DNA from: Collimonas sp. UBA1456
GTDB lineage: Bacteria; Pseudomonadota; Gammaproteobacteria; Burkholderiales; Burkholderiaceae_D
Length of the DNA: 5,222 nt
NCBI GenBank assembly: GCA_002325825.1
Contig: DCSW01000039.1
Coordinates: forward strand, 629-5,850
Direction: 5' to 3'
The position numbers and the translations under genes were made by a program. Under the pieces are notes generated by a model, which was not told the origin of the DNA, did not search any database, and saw only the letters and a list, made by a program, of their open reading frames with translations. Position 1 is the first letter of the stretch. Every line of letters begins with the position of its first letter. Shown here in pieces: positions 1-5,222 of the stretch.

Positions 1-26
1 AAAATTTTAAAAATAGCAAAAATAAT

Positions 27-55
27 TTGCGAATAATAGAATTATTTATTTAAAT
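27..55 (+). promoter_or_regulatory. possible weak promoter for the tRNA gene
   Basis: A TTGCGA hexamer (27-32) lies 17 bases before TTAAAT (50-55), which matches 4 of 6 bases of a sigma-70 -10 box, about 18 bases before the tRNA. The whole 1-73 stretch is very AT-rich, so such matches arise easily by chance. The tRNA may instead be transcribed from an upstream gene outside the window. Confidence 0.22.
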
Positions 56-73
56 TTGCACACTCAAAAAAAC

Positions 74-150
74 GCCGGGGTAGCTCAGTTGGTTAGAGCA
101 CCAGATTGTGGATCTGGGGGTCGCGGGTTCAAGTCCCGTCCACTCCGCCA
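74..150 (+). tRNA. tRNA with GTG (His) anticodon, atypical acceptor stem
   Basis: The cloverleaf is clear. The D stem is 83-86/96-99 with a GG-containing loop, the anticodon stem is 101-105/113-117 with loop TTGTGGA and anticodon GTG at 108-110, the variable loop is five bases, and the T stem is 123-127/135-139 with loop TTCAAGT. CCA is encoded at 148-150. The anticodon reads histidine codons. The acceptor stem (74-80 with 140-146) has only four good pairs: 2-71 is C/C, 3-70 is C/U and 5-68 is G/A. Bacterial tRNA-His normally carries an extra G at -1 facing C73; here -1 is C and position 73 is G. From about 117 to 150 the sequence closely resembles the 3' half of proteobacterial tRNA-Asp, which also has G73. 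It may be a chimera, a decaying tRNA gene, or an assembly join. I am confident that it is tRNA-derived, less so that it is a working tRNA-His. Confidence 0.8.
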
Positions 151-156
151 AAATAC

Positions 157-185
157 AAACAGGTGAACGAAAGTTCGCCTGTTTT
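157..185 (+). terminator. intrinsic terminator after the tRNA
   Basis: A 12-bp stem (157-168 with 173-184, one G/T wobble) closes a GAAA tetraloop and ends in TTTT (182-185). It starts seven bases after the tRNA CCA and probably ends the tRNA transcript. The T run is short, so termination may be incomplete. That could matter for ppiD, which starts 35 bases later. Confidence 0.7.
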
Positions 186-219
186 CATATGCAACCAAAA
201 TTTGTATTGCTGCTTTATT

Positions 220-2118
220 ATGTTCGAATTCGTACGTACCCATCAGCGCTTGATGCAGTTTCTGTTGCTGTTACTGATTATTCCTTCTTTTGTTCTTGTT
301 GGTCGCCAAAGCTACAGCAGCTTTGGCGACAGCGCCAGGGCGGTGGCCAAGGTCGCCGGTCAACCGATTACTCAGCAGGATTGGGATGCCGCATTGCGCG
401 ATCAGATGAACCGCATGCAGCAAACTCACGGTGATCGCTTCGATCCGAAGATGTTTGAAACTCCGGAAGCCAAGCAAGATGTATTGGATAGCCTGATCAG
501 GCAACGCGTTCTGGCCGCTACGGCTAGCCGTGAGCTGTTGACCGTACCGGATTCGGTATTGCAGCAGACAATTCTTGGTATGTTCCCGAACTTGGTTGGT
601 GCTGATGGCAAATTCGACAGAAATTTATTCAATCAATTGTTGGCTACTCAGGGTATGACGCAGGTTTCCTATGCCGCTCGTCTGCGCCAGGATCTGGTGA
701 TGCAGCAATTAAGCGGTGCCGTCCATGCCACTGCATTTACGCCAAAAACAGTGGCGACGCGTCTATCCGATATCGGAGACCAGGAACGCGATGTACAGGA
801 ATTGCTATTCAAGGGACAAGACTACGCTGCGCAGGTAAAGGTCACGGATGCCATGTTGCAGGATTACTATACGAACCATGCCAAGGAATTTGAAATCTCT
901 GAGCGTATCAAGGCCGAATACGTCGTGCTGGACAGCTCTGTAGTCGAAGCACAGGTGACTGTCAGCGATGCTGACATCAAGTCTTATTATGACAGCAACC
1001 TGACGCGTTATACGACGCTGGAAGAGCGTCGTGCTAGTCACATTCTTATCGCTGTTAAGAAGGCTGCGCCGGCTGCCGAACAGGCTGCGGCAAAAGCCAA
1101 GGCAGAGAGTTTGCTGGCTCAGGTACGCAAGAATCCCGCTAATTTCGCCAAACTTGCCAAGGCAAATTCTCAAGATATGAATTCTGCGAAACTCGGCGGC
1201 GATCTGGGTTACTTTACCAGCGGTAGTATGATTAAGCCATTTGAAGATGCGGTAGTTAAGCTCAAGCAAGGCGAGATCAGCGACCTAGTGCAATCGGATT
1301 TAGGTTATCACATCATCGAACTGACCGCTATCAAGCCTGCTAAGGTCAAGGCTGATATTGGGACGGAGATCAAGAAGCAATTGGCGGCAAAGAAGTTTGC
1401 AGAGTTGGCCGAAACGTTCAGCAATATAGTCTACGAACAGTTCGATAGTTTGAAGTCTGTGGCCGACAAAATGCATCTTGAGATTCAGACTGCTGATAAT
1501 CTTGGTCGTCAAGTTAATCCTACCGTGTCGCCAAAAGCCCCGTTCAATAACCAGAAATTTCTGACAGCACTGTATTCGGCCGAGTCGCTGAAGAACAGGC
1601 ACAACACCGAAGCCGTTGAAATTGCTCCGAATAGGTTGATCGCTGGTCACGTGGTTGACTACAAACCGGTAACTAAGCGTACATTTGGCGAAGTACAGGC
1701 GATCATTCGAGACAAGGTGAGGCGCAGCGAAGGGGTTGTATTGGCTAAGAAGGCTGGCCAAAAAAAGCTGGCAGCGTTACAGGCTCAGGACAGTACCACT
1801 GGCTTCAGTGCATCGCAGACGATATCGCGTGTGAAGAGCCAGGGCGTCAATCCTCTCGCACTTGATGCTGTGATGAAGGCCAATCTCAGCAAGTTGCCGG
1901 CGTTCGTTGGTGTTGAGTTGCCGCAGCAAGGTTATGCGCTGTATCGCATCGGCAAGGTCGCGCAACCGGCCATGCTCGATCAGACACGTCGTATTGCGGA
2001 GCAGCAGCAGATTACCGGCGTATTGGCACAGCAGGAAATGCGGGCGTATATAGACGCTTTAAAAGAGAAAACTAAGGTTAAGATATTGAAGCCTGCCGTG
2101 TTATTTGGTGAACAGTAG
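220..2118 (+). CDS. ppiD: PpiD, periplasmic folding chaperone (SurA N / parvulin type)
   Basis: The product is 632 residues, close to E. coli PpiD (623). Residues 1-10 are a short cytoplasmic tail (MFEFVRTHQR), 11-28 are one hydrophobic anchor, and the rest lies in the periplasm. The N-terminal part is a SurA_N-type chaperone domain. A parvulin domain spans about 270-368, from the ASHILI motif (His274) through GGDLGYF to GYHIIE (His364). A PpiD-type C-terminal region follows. In the family, PpiD sits in the inner membrane near the Sec translocon and helps newly exported proteins fold; its parvulin domain is often weak or inactive as an isomerase. The open frame extends upstream to 106, but that stretch overlaps the tRNA, and family proteins start just before the RTHQR-like tail and anchor, so I chose ATG 220. 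No Shine-Dalgarno sequence is visible before it. It is the only undamaged protein gene in the window, which argues for selection to keep it. Confidence 0.95.
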   Translation: MFEFVRTHQRLMQFLLLLLIIPSFVLVGRQSYSSFGDSARAVAKVAGQPITQQDWDAALRDQMNRMQQTHGDRFDPKMFETPEAKQDVLDSLIRQRVLAATASRELLTVPDSVLQQTILGMFPNLVGADGKFDRNLFNQLLATQGMTQVSYAARLRQDLVMQQLSGAVHATAFTPKTVATRLSDIGDQERDVQELLFKGQDYAAQVKVTDAMLQDYYTNHAKEFEISERIKAEYVVLDSSVVEAQVTVSDADIKSYYDSNLTRYTTLEERRASHILIAVKKAAPAAEQAAAKAKAESLLAQVRKNPANFAKLAKANSQDMNSAKLGGDLGYFTSGSMIKPFEDAVVKLKQGEISDLVQSDLGYHIIELTAIKPAKVKADIGTEIKKQLAAKKFAELAETFSNIVYEQFDSLKSVADKMHLEIQTADNLGRQVNPTVSPKAPFNNQKFLTALYSAESLKNRHNTEAVEIAPNRLIAGHVVDYKPVTKRTFGEVQAIIRDKVRRSEGVVLAKKAGQKKLAALQAQDSTTGFSASQTISRVKSQGVNPLALDAVMKANLSKLPAFVGVELPQQGYALYRIGKVAQPAMLDQTRRIAEQQQITGVLAQQEMRAYIDALKEKTKVKILKPAVLFGEQ

Positions 2119-2665
2119 TTTTAATCCCAATAATATATCCTTCAGGATGATCGGATGTGTCTGGACATTCGGATGGATGCGATCAGACTGGAACATCGCG
2201 GGCGTGTCCAGTACGTCCTGCTAGCAGGAAGGAAACCAGCGACACTTTGGTTTTCTTTTCCGATATGCCATACAGAGAAAAGAATTTTGCAGTGTAATCT
2301 CTGCGCGTAATTTTGCCGAATCCGCATTCCGACTAACAGCACTTTTGCCATGGCATTGTGGGCGGCGTTGATTCTGCTTCGCAGGTTGTCTTCAGTGTCC
2401 TTGAGTTGTAGGCCGCATAATGCATTGTTGGTACCGATTTCGTTGATGACAATATCCGGGTGTTGTTGTAGCAACGCCACCCAGCTAGTATCGCGCGCCA
2501 GCCCATATTCGACGGAAGGGCTGTCGTCTAATAGAAGAATCGATTTTGATGCAACAATAAGCATTGTACGTCCATACTAGGCCGAATAGGCCAAGTATCA
2601 GCGCAACCAGTAGTAAGTTTCTGATGAACCGTCTCCGGTGCGCGCAATACGGCCTTGAAACCCAT
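2101..2665 (-). pseudogene. tesA: degenerate GDSL arylesterase / acyl-CoA thioesterase (TesA-like)
   Basis: TesA-type enzymes are small periplasmic SGNH hydrolases that cleave thioesters and esters. Remnants lie in at least four frame segments on the minus strand. A hydrophobic signal-peptide-like stretch (NLLLVALILGLFGLVW, about 2573-2620) is in one frame. The next frame begins at 2564 and carries SILLLDDSPSVEYGLARDTS, where the block I GDSL has become DDSP. It then jumps from WVALLQQ straight to HPDIVI, so about 40 residues including block II are deleted. Block III is GTNN (2424-2435) instead of GxND. A further shift near 2300 restores AKFFSLYG, and another near 2219 gives the block V catalytic pair in DRIHPN (2167-2184). 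The reading ends at TAA 2103-2101, overlapping the last 18 bases of ppiD in convergent orientation. With the block I Gly lost, block II missing and frames broken, the protein cannot be made. The start (about 2665) is uncertain. Confidence 0.85.
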
Positions 2666-2728
2666 TTCCGACTCTAGAGTCGATAATCTGTATGCATCAG
2701 CCCTCTTCTGTTATTCCTGTAACAGCAA
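2666..2728. promoter_or_regulatory. divergent tesA/ybbA intergenic region with a 14-bp palindrome
   Basis: This short gap separates the presumed starts of the divergent tesA and ybbA remnants, so it should hold their promoters. It contains a perfect 14-bp palindrome, CGACTCTAGAGTCG (2669-2682), and a hairpin with 6-bp arms (CTGTTA/TAACAG, 2708-2725) just before the ybbA ATG. Either could be a former operator. I see no convincing -35/-10 pair. Confidence 0.3.
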
Positions 2729-3469
2729 ATGCCAGCCTCCGCCGGCCACTGATATCCAGCACCTCAGCAAACACGTGGCGGACGCCAGCGGCGAGCTGCT
2801 GATCTTCGATGATATCAATTTCAATGTACAAGGCAGTACGACCCTGGCAATCGTTGGCGCATCCGGTTCCGGCAAATCGACCTTGCTGAGTCTGTTGGTC
2901 GAGCTGGACACGTCGTCGGCCGACACCGTGCGTATCTACGGCACCGATATCTTTGTACTCGATGAAGATGGACGGGTCAGTTTGCGCAAAGATAAACGCG
3001 GCTTTGTGTTTCAATCGTTTTAATTGCTAGGGTAGCTTGGCGCATTGGAAAACGTCATGCTGCCGCTGGAATTATGTGGTGATAAAGATGCCAGCGAGAG
3101 GGCTGAGGTCAAGCTGGATCGGGTCTGATTGGCGACATGCTTGCGCCACGATTCTAAATACTTGTCGGACGGCGAGCGGCAGCGCGTGGCTTTGGCACGA
3201 GCCTTCGTCACGGAACTGCTTATGTTGTTTGCCGACGAACCGACCAGTAGCCTGGATAAAGGCGACTGGCGATGCGGTAATTCAATTGATGTTCGATTTG
3301 AACCGGGAGCGTGGCTCGACGTTGATCCTGGTGACGCATGACACGTTCATGTGCCATGCAATGCCGGAAGACCATCACGATTGCTGTTGGTCGTCTGCTA
3401 CAAGTCGGCCGATATGTTGGCTTTGGAGATGCCTGTATTGCGGCAAGCCGATTGAGAAATAGTCGGTAA
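2729..3469 (+). pseudogene. ybbA: degenerate ABC transporter ATPase (YbbA/LolD-like)
   Basis: YbbA is the ATPase partner of the FtsX-type membrane protein YbbP. All ATPase motifs can be read, but across several frames: Walker A GASGSGKST (2856-2882), Q-loop GFVFQSF (3000-3020), signature LSDGERQRVALARA (from 3162; usual LSGGE, so a conserved Gly is now Asp), Walker B LLMLFADEPTSSLD (from about 3216), H-loop LVTHD (3328-3342), and a C-terminal RKTITIAVGRLLQ segment (from 3365). The ATG at 2729 is out of frame with the body. A stop TAA at 3021 sits where Gln of the Q-loop region (SFQLL) belongs, TAG follows at 3033 beside compensating one-base indels, and TGA at 3126 replaces Gly. A one-base insertion near 3262 and a further shift near 3350-3364 follow. 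The total span (about 245 codons) is near family length, so decay was by point changes and small indels rather than a large deletion. No ybbP-like permease follows. Confidence 0.9.
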
Positions 3470-3524
3470 GAATGGATTGTTTCGCACTTGAGCAGAATCG
3501 GTGGAAAGTAAGAATGAAAGAAGC

Positions 3525-3870
3525 ATGATGTTGGCATGGCTTTCAGTAACCAAGGTAGTGTTCTCTTATGTGAGCGATATTATTGCCGTTGCGGTGCCGG
3601 TCTTTACCTGCCATAAGGGTAATATGGAAAAGAGCCAGATTCAAGTATTGTAGCAATAGGTCAACGAGCCGCGGGCGGCATTGTTGCAGAATCTTGGTGA
3701 GATCAAGGCGCTCTCCGAACAGTTGAAAACTGCGTTGCCGTTGCTGGAGCAAAGAGTGCAGGCGGCCGATATAAAACAGTGTCGTACCGGCATACTTTGC
3801 GGGATAGCAAGCAGCATCGTGCTGCCAGCTTCGGTAGTCGCTCTATCGCTTTGTTGGGCAAGTAAAATAG
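3525..3870 (+). pseudogene. broken small coiled-coil, single-span membrane protein
   Basis: I do not recognise the family. ATG 3525 (or 3528) follows a purine-rich GAAAG (3516-3520) at suitable spacing. The frame begins MMLAWLSVTKVVFSYVSD and contains a hydrophobic patch (DIIAVAVPVF). It then reads a charged stretch rich in Glu, Gln and Leu (about 3630-3780) that looks like a coiled coil, and then a strongly hydrophobic segment (3786-3857, TGILCGIASSIVLPASVVAL), probably membrane-spanning. Two amber codons, TAG 3651 and TAG 3657, interrupt the coiled-coil segment; GAG and CAG are the likely ancestral codons. Apart from these the frame stays open well past the membrane segment. The original stop was probably near 3863-3870, where other frames have TAA and TAG. 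It occupies the place expected for the ybbP permease but is far too short and not FtsX-like. Confidence 0.55.
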
Positions 3871-3920
3871 GTTGCCAACGCGGCTCACTTAGAGCATCAT
3901 GGACCTTATTAATCGTGACG

Positions 3921-4450
3921 ATGACAGGTCTTTATAAAAAAAACAGCAAATTGTCGAAAAAATTGTGCCGCTACTTTATTCTCGGCGGCCTGGAGTCGAG
4001 TGGCGCGCTGATTATCGGCTGGGGGGGGTATGCCGCCACGATAACGTCTCAATGGTGTCCATCCGTTGCCGACCGATGCTGGAGCAATTGCCTTGAACGG
4101 CTGCCTCAAGATTGACGCTGACGGCATCGTAACGGTGGCGATGCCGTCAGCAAAATGGGCAGGTTCAGGGTGTGCTGCATACCGCATTGTCGATGCTGGT
4201 TGCTGAGAAGCTTGATGCGCCGTTGTTGCGGGTGCGCATATAGCTGGCGCCGACTGATGACATCTACGGCAACATCGCAGCGTGGTCTGAGACTTTACCA
4301 TTTCATCCGGATGACGCCGGCGCGTTGAAGCAGGCGGCATCTCGGCTAACGCCCAAGCTCAGGCGTAAGCTGTGCATCCTGATTACAAGAGGCTCTTCCA
4401 GCGGCGCAACATTACTGCCTGAATTTTTTACTGGAACATTTGCGTCATAA
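3921..4450 (+). pseudogene. N-terminal remnant of a molybdopterin-binding oxidoreductase subunit (IorB-like)
   Basis: The intact family (xanthine dehydrogenase-type large subunit, isoquinoline 1-oxidoreductase beta type, about 700-750 residues) binds molybdenum cofactor and oxidises aldehydes or N-heterocycles in the periplasm after Tat export. ATG 3921 opens a basic N-region followed by CRYFILGGLESSGALIIGWG, a Tat-like signal in which one Arg of the RR pair appears mutated to Cys (TGC 3966). A run of eight G (4021-4028) marks a frameshift. The next frame reads MPPR, stop TAA at 4042 (family Gln), RLNGVHPLPTDAGA, then LNGCLKIDADGIVTVAMP. Another shift near 4155-4166 at a CAGGTTCAGG duplication damages the conserved MGQG motif. 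The third frame continues QGVLHTALSMLVAEKLDAP, TAG at 4241, LAPTDDIYGN, then LPFHPDDAGALKQAA and the GSSS motif (from 4391), and ends at TAA 4448. Only about the first fifth of the protein remains; the cofactor-binding bulk is gone. Confidence 0.75.
4117..4151. repeat. 13-bp perfect inverted repeat, 9-base loop
   Basis: GCTGACGGCATCG (4117-4129) and its exact reverse complement (4139-4151) flank a 9-base loop. There is no T run on either side, so it does not look like a terminator. It falls inside the IorB-like coding remnant (the DADGIV...AMPSA part), so it may be a by-product of the codons or may have formed during decay. The core ATGCCGTCAG of the right arm recurs at 4814-4823. Confidence 0.6.
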
Positions 4451-4592
4451 CTGGACTTTCCAGTCTGCCGAGGGCACCTTGATCGCGCCGATTATTAGCA
4501 AGGTGATGTCGAATAATACGGACTTGCTGCGTCATTGCCAGTTGGCTGGCATGAGGGATCCTGATACGCAGTTCTTACACCTTGAGCGATAA
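4383..4592 (+). pseudogene. unidentified open coding fragment
   Basis: A 69-codon stretch without a start codon near its beginning runs from after a TGA (4380-4382) to TAA 4590-4592. It overlaps the end of the IorB-like remnant in a different frame. Its composition looks protein-like (HYCLNFLLEHLRHNWTFQSA, then EGTLIAPIISKVMSNNTDLL, then RHCQLAGMRDPDTQ), with mixed charged and aliphatic residues. I do not recognise the family. It may be the scar of a neighbouring gene joined to iorB by deletion, a distant downstream part of the same gene, or a chance open frame. Confidence 0.3.
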
Positions 4593-4669
4593 CCTGATAG
4601 CGGGGCGCGTGGTTAATGTGTCAATGTCGGAATGAATCTGTACCAAATGGCGCATTAAAAAGTGTACTA

Positions 4670-4723
4670 ATCCTAGTCTGTAGTCTTATGTACCTGCAGG
4701 TACATAAGACTACAGACTAGGAT
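4670..4723. repeat. perfect 54-bp palindrome
   Basis: The sequence reads identically on both strands over 54 bases with no loop spacer; its axis lies between 4696 and 4697 inside CCTGCAGG. Flanking bases (A on both sides) break the symmetry. Each arm contains two adjacent heptamers, TAGTCTG and TAGTCTT (4674-4687), mirrored at 4706-4719, so four similar half-sites are arranged symmetrically. There is no T run after it, so it is not a typical terminator. A site for a DNA-binding protein or recombinase, or a replication or assembly fold-back artefact, are all possible. Confidence 0.95.
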
Positions 4724-4777
4724 ATTCTCGGTGAATTTATACGACAAAGTATGTCTGTCCATGATGGTCGAAAATAA

Positions 4778-4805
4778 AAAATAGCGTGCTGTTGCACGCT
4801 ATTTT
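4778..4805. terminator. strong intrinsic terminator, likely bidirectional
   Basis: A perfect 12-bp stem (4778-4789 with 4794-4805) closes a 4-base loop (TGTT). Read on the minus strand, the stem ends in TTTT and continues TTATTTT (4777-4771), a good U tract. On the plus strand the T run is only the last four bases of the stem. It could end a minus-strand transcript coming from the right, or the decayed plus-strand genes to the left. Confidence 0.8.
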
Positions 4806-5222
4806 GGCATTCATCGCAATGCCGTCAGGAAGATGTCCTAGTTCGCAGCACTACCCGGTTATCGGCTAACGACAGCCCCGGTTTCTCCGACGCTAGCACC
4901 GTTTGTGGCGATCATCGACATCATTTTCGAAACCGACAAGTAAGTCCACACTGCCGACATTAATACATCGATTACGCATGGTCATGTCGGACGCTGGTGT
5001 TGGGCACAGTATTTAATATATCTGCAGCGGCGATTTGCCGACCAATTGATCGGGGGGTGTTCAATGCCGATGCAATGCAGGTCAGGAGAGCCGGTATTGC
5101 CAATGTTCCGCAAATCTTCCAGCTTGATAACTGCCATTTTTCTCGGATAGGTGGGCATAGATGATTCCATCGTGAAGGCGGAGCAGGAGCATATTGTACC
5201 TCCGACCGTAGCTCTGGACCGT
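4806..5222. other. 417 bases with no assignable gene
   Basis: No frame on either strand gives a protein I recognise. The longest minus-strand frame (start 5170, stop near 4982) is 62 codons, and its His-, Arg- and Cys-rich end looks like a shadow reading. A different minus frame around 4995-5105 reads LAIPALLTCIASALNTPRSI and then QIAAADILNTVPNTSV, and another continues with VIDVLMSAVWTYLSVSKMMS (about 4918-4977). On the plus strand LVLGTVFNISAAAICRPIDR followed by GVFNADAMQVRRAGIANVPQ (about 5000-5118) is also open. The minus-oriented terminator at 4778-4805 fits a former minus-strand gene ending here. Most likely this is another decayed gene running off the right edge. Confidence 0.35.

Noticed and set aside
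106..219. Upstream extension of the ppiD frame starting inside the tRNA
   Set aside because: It would translate tRNA and terminator sequence, and the family N-terminus (short basic tail plus anchor) starts at ATG 220.
271..1965. Several minus-strand open frames of 60-155 codons opposite ppiD
   Set aside because: They are shadows of a well-supported plus-strand gene and resemble no protein I know.
3966..4028. Glycine-rich stretch after CRYFILGG considered as an ATP-binding P-loop or a TssM-like protein
   Set aside because: It lacks GKS/GKT, and the following segments match an IorB-type protein with a Tat signal much better.
3021..4243. Possible stop-codon recoding, because several TAG codons interrupt otherwise coherent frames
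   Set aside because: TAA and TGA interrupt the remnants too, and frameshifts and deletions occur alongside; the intact ppiD needs no recoding and itself ends in TAG.
4670..4723. Palindrome as the end of an insertion sequence
   Set aside because: No transposase fragment, second end or target duplication is visible in the window.
1..5222. CRISPR arrays, attachment sites and complete mobile elements
   Set aside because: There are no regularly spaced direct repeats, no integrase or transposase fragments, and no direct repeat of the tRNA 3' end further along.

Overview
This window looks like a piece of a betaproteobacterial (Burkholderiales, probably Oxalobacteraceae-like) chromosome that is losing genes. 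The taxonomic guess rests on my recollection of how family proteins look (the PpiD N-terminus, and the TesA, YbbA and IorB-like fragments), not on a search. One protein gene, ppiD, is intact over 632 codons. Every other gene I can recognise is broken by several nonsense codons, frameshifts and deletions. That pattern fits a host-restricted or recently bottlenecked bacterium in genome reduction.

Layout. Positions 1-73 are AT-rich and hold at most a weak promoter. A tRNA gene with anticodon GTG (74-150) is followed by a hairpin terminator (157-185). ppiD (220-2118, +) encodes a membrane-anchored periplasmic chaperone of the SurA/parvulin type. Converging on its 3' end is a wrecked GDSL esterase/thioesterase gene of the tesA type (about 2101-2665, -). 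Divergent from that is a wrecked ABC ATPase gene of the ybbA type (2729-3469, +). The tesA/ybbA divergent pair is the arrangement known from E. coli, but the FtsX-type permease gene that follows ybbA there is missing. Next come a broken gene for a small coiled-coil, single-membrane-span protein (3525-about 3870, +) and the N-terminal remnant of a molybdopterin-binding oxidoreductase subunit of the isoquinoline 1-oxidoreductase beta (IorB) type with a damaged Tat signal (3921-4450, +). Overlapping the end of that is an unidentified open segment (4383-4592, +).

The right end is mostly non-coding. It has a perfect 54-bp palindrome (4670-4723), a strong intrinsic terminator (4778-4805), and 417 bases (4806-5222) in which I cannot assign a gene on either strand.

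Two things stand out. The tRNA has a His anticodon, but its acceptor stem is badly paired and its 3' half and discriminator base resemble tRNA-Asp. The 54-bp palindrome has no spacer and no mismatch. I do not see a new multi-gene system here; the main story is gene decay around a conserved ppiD locus.
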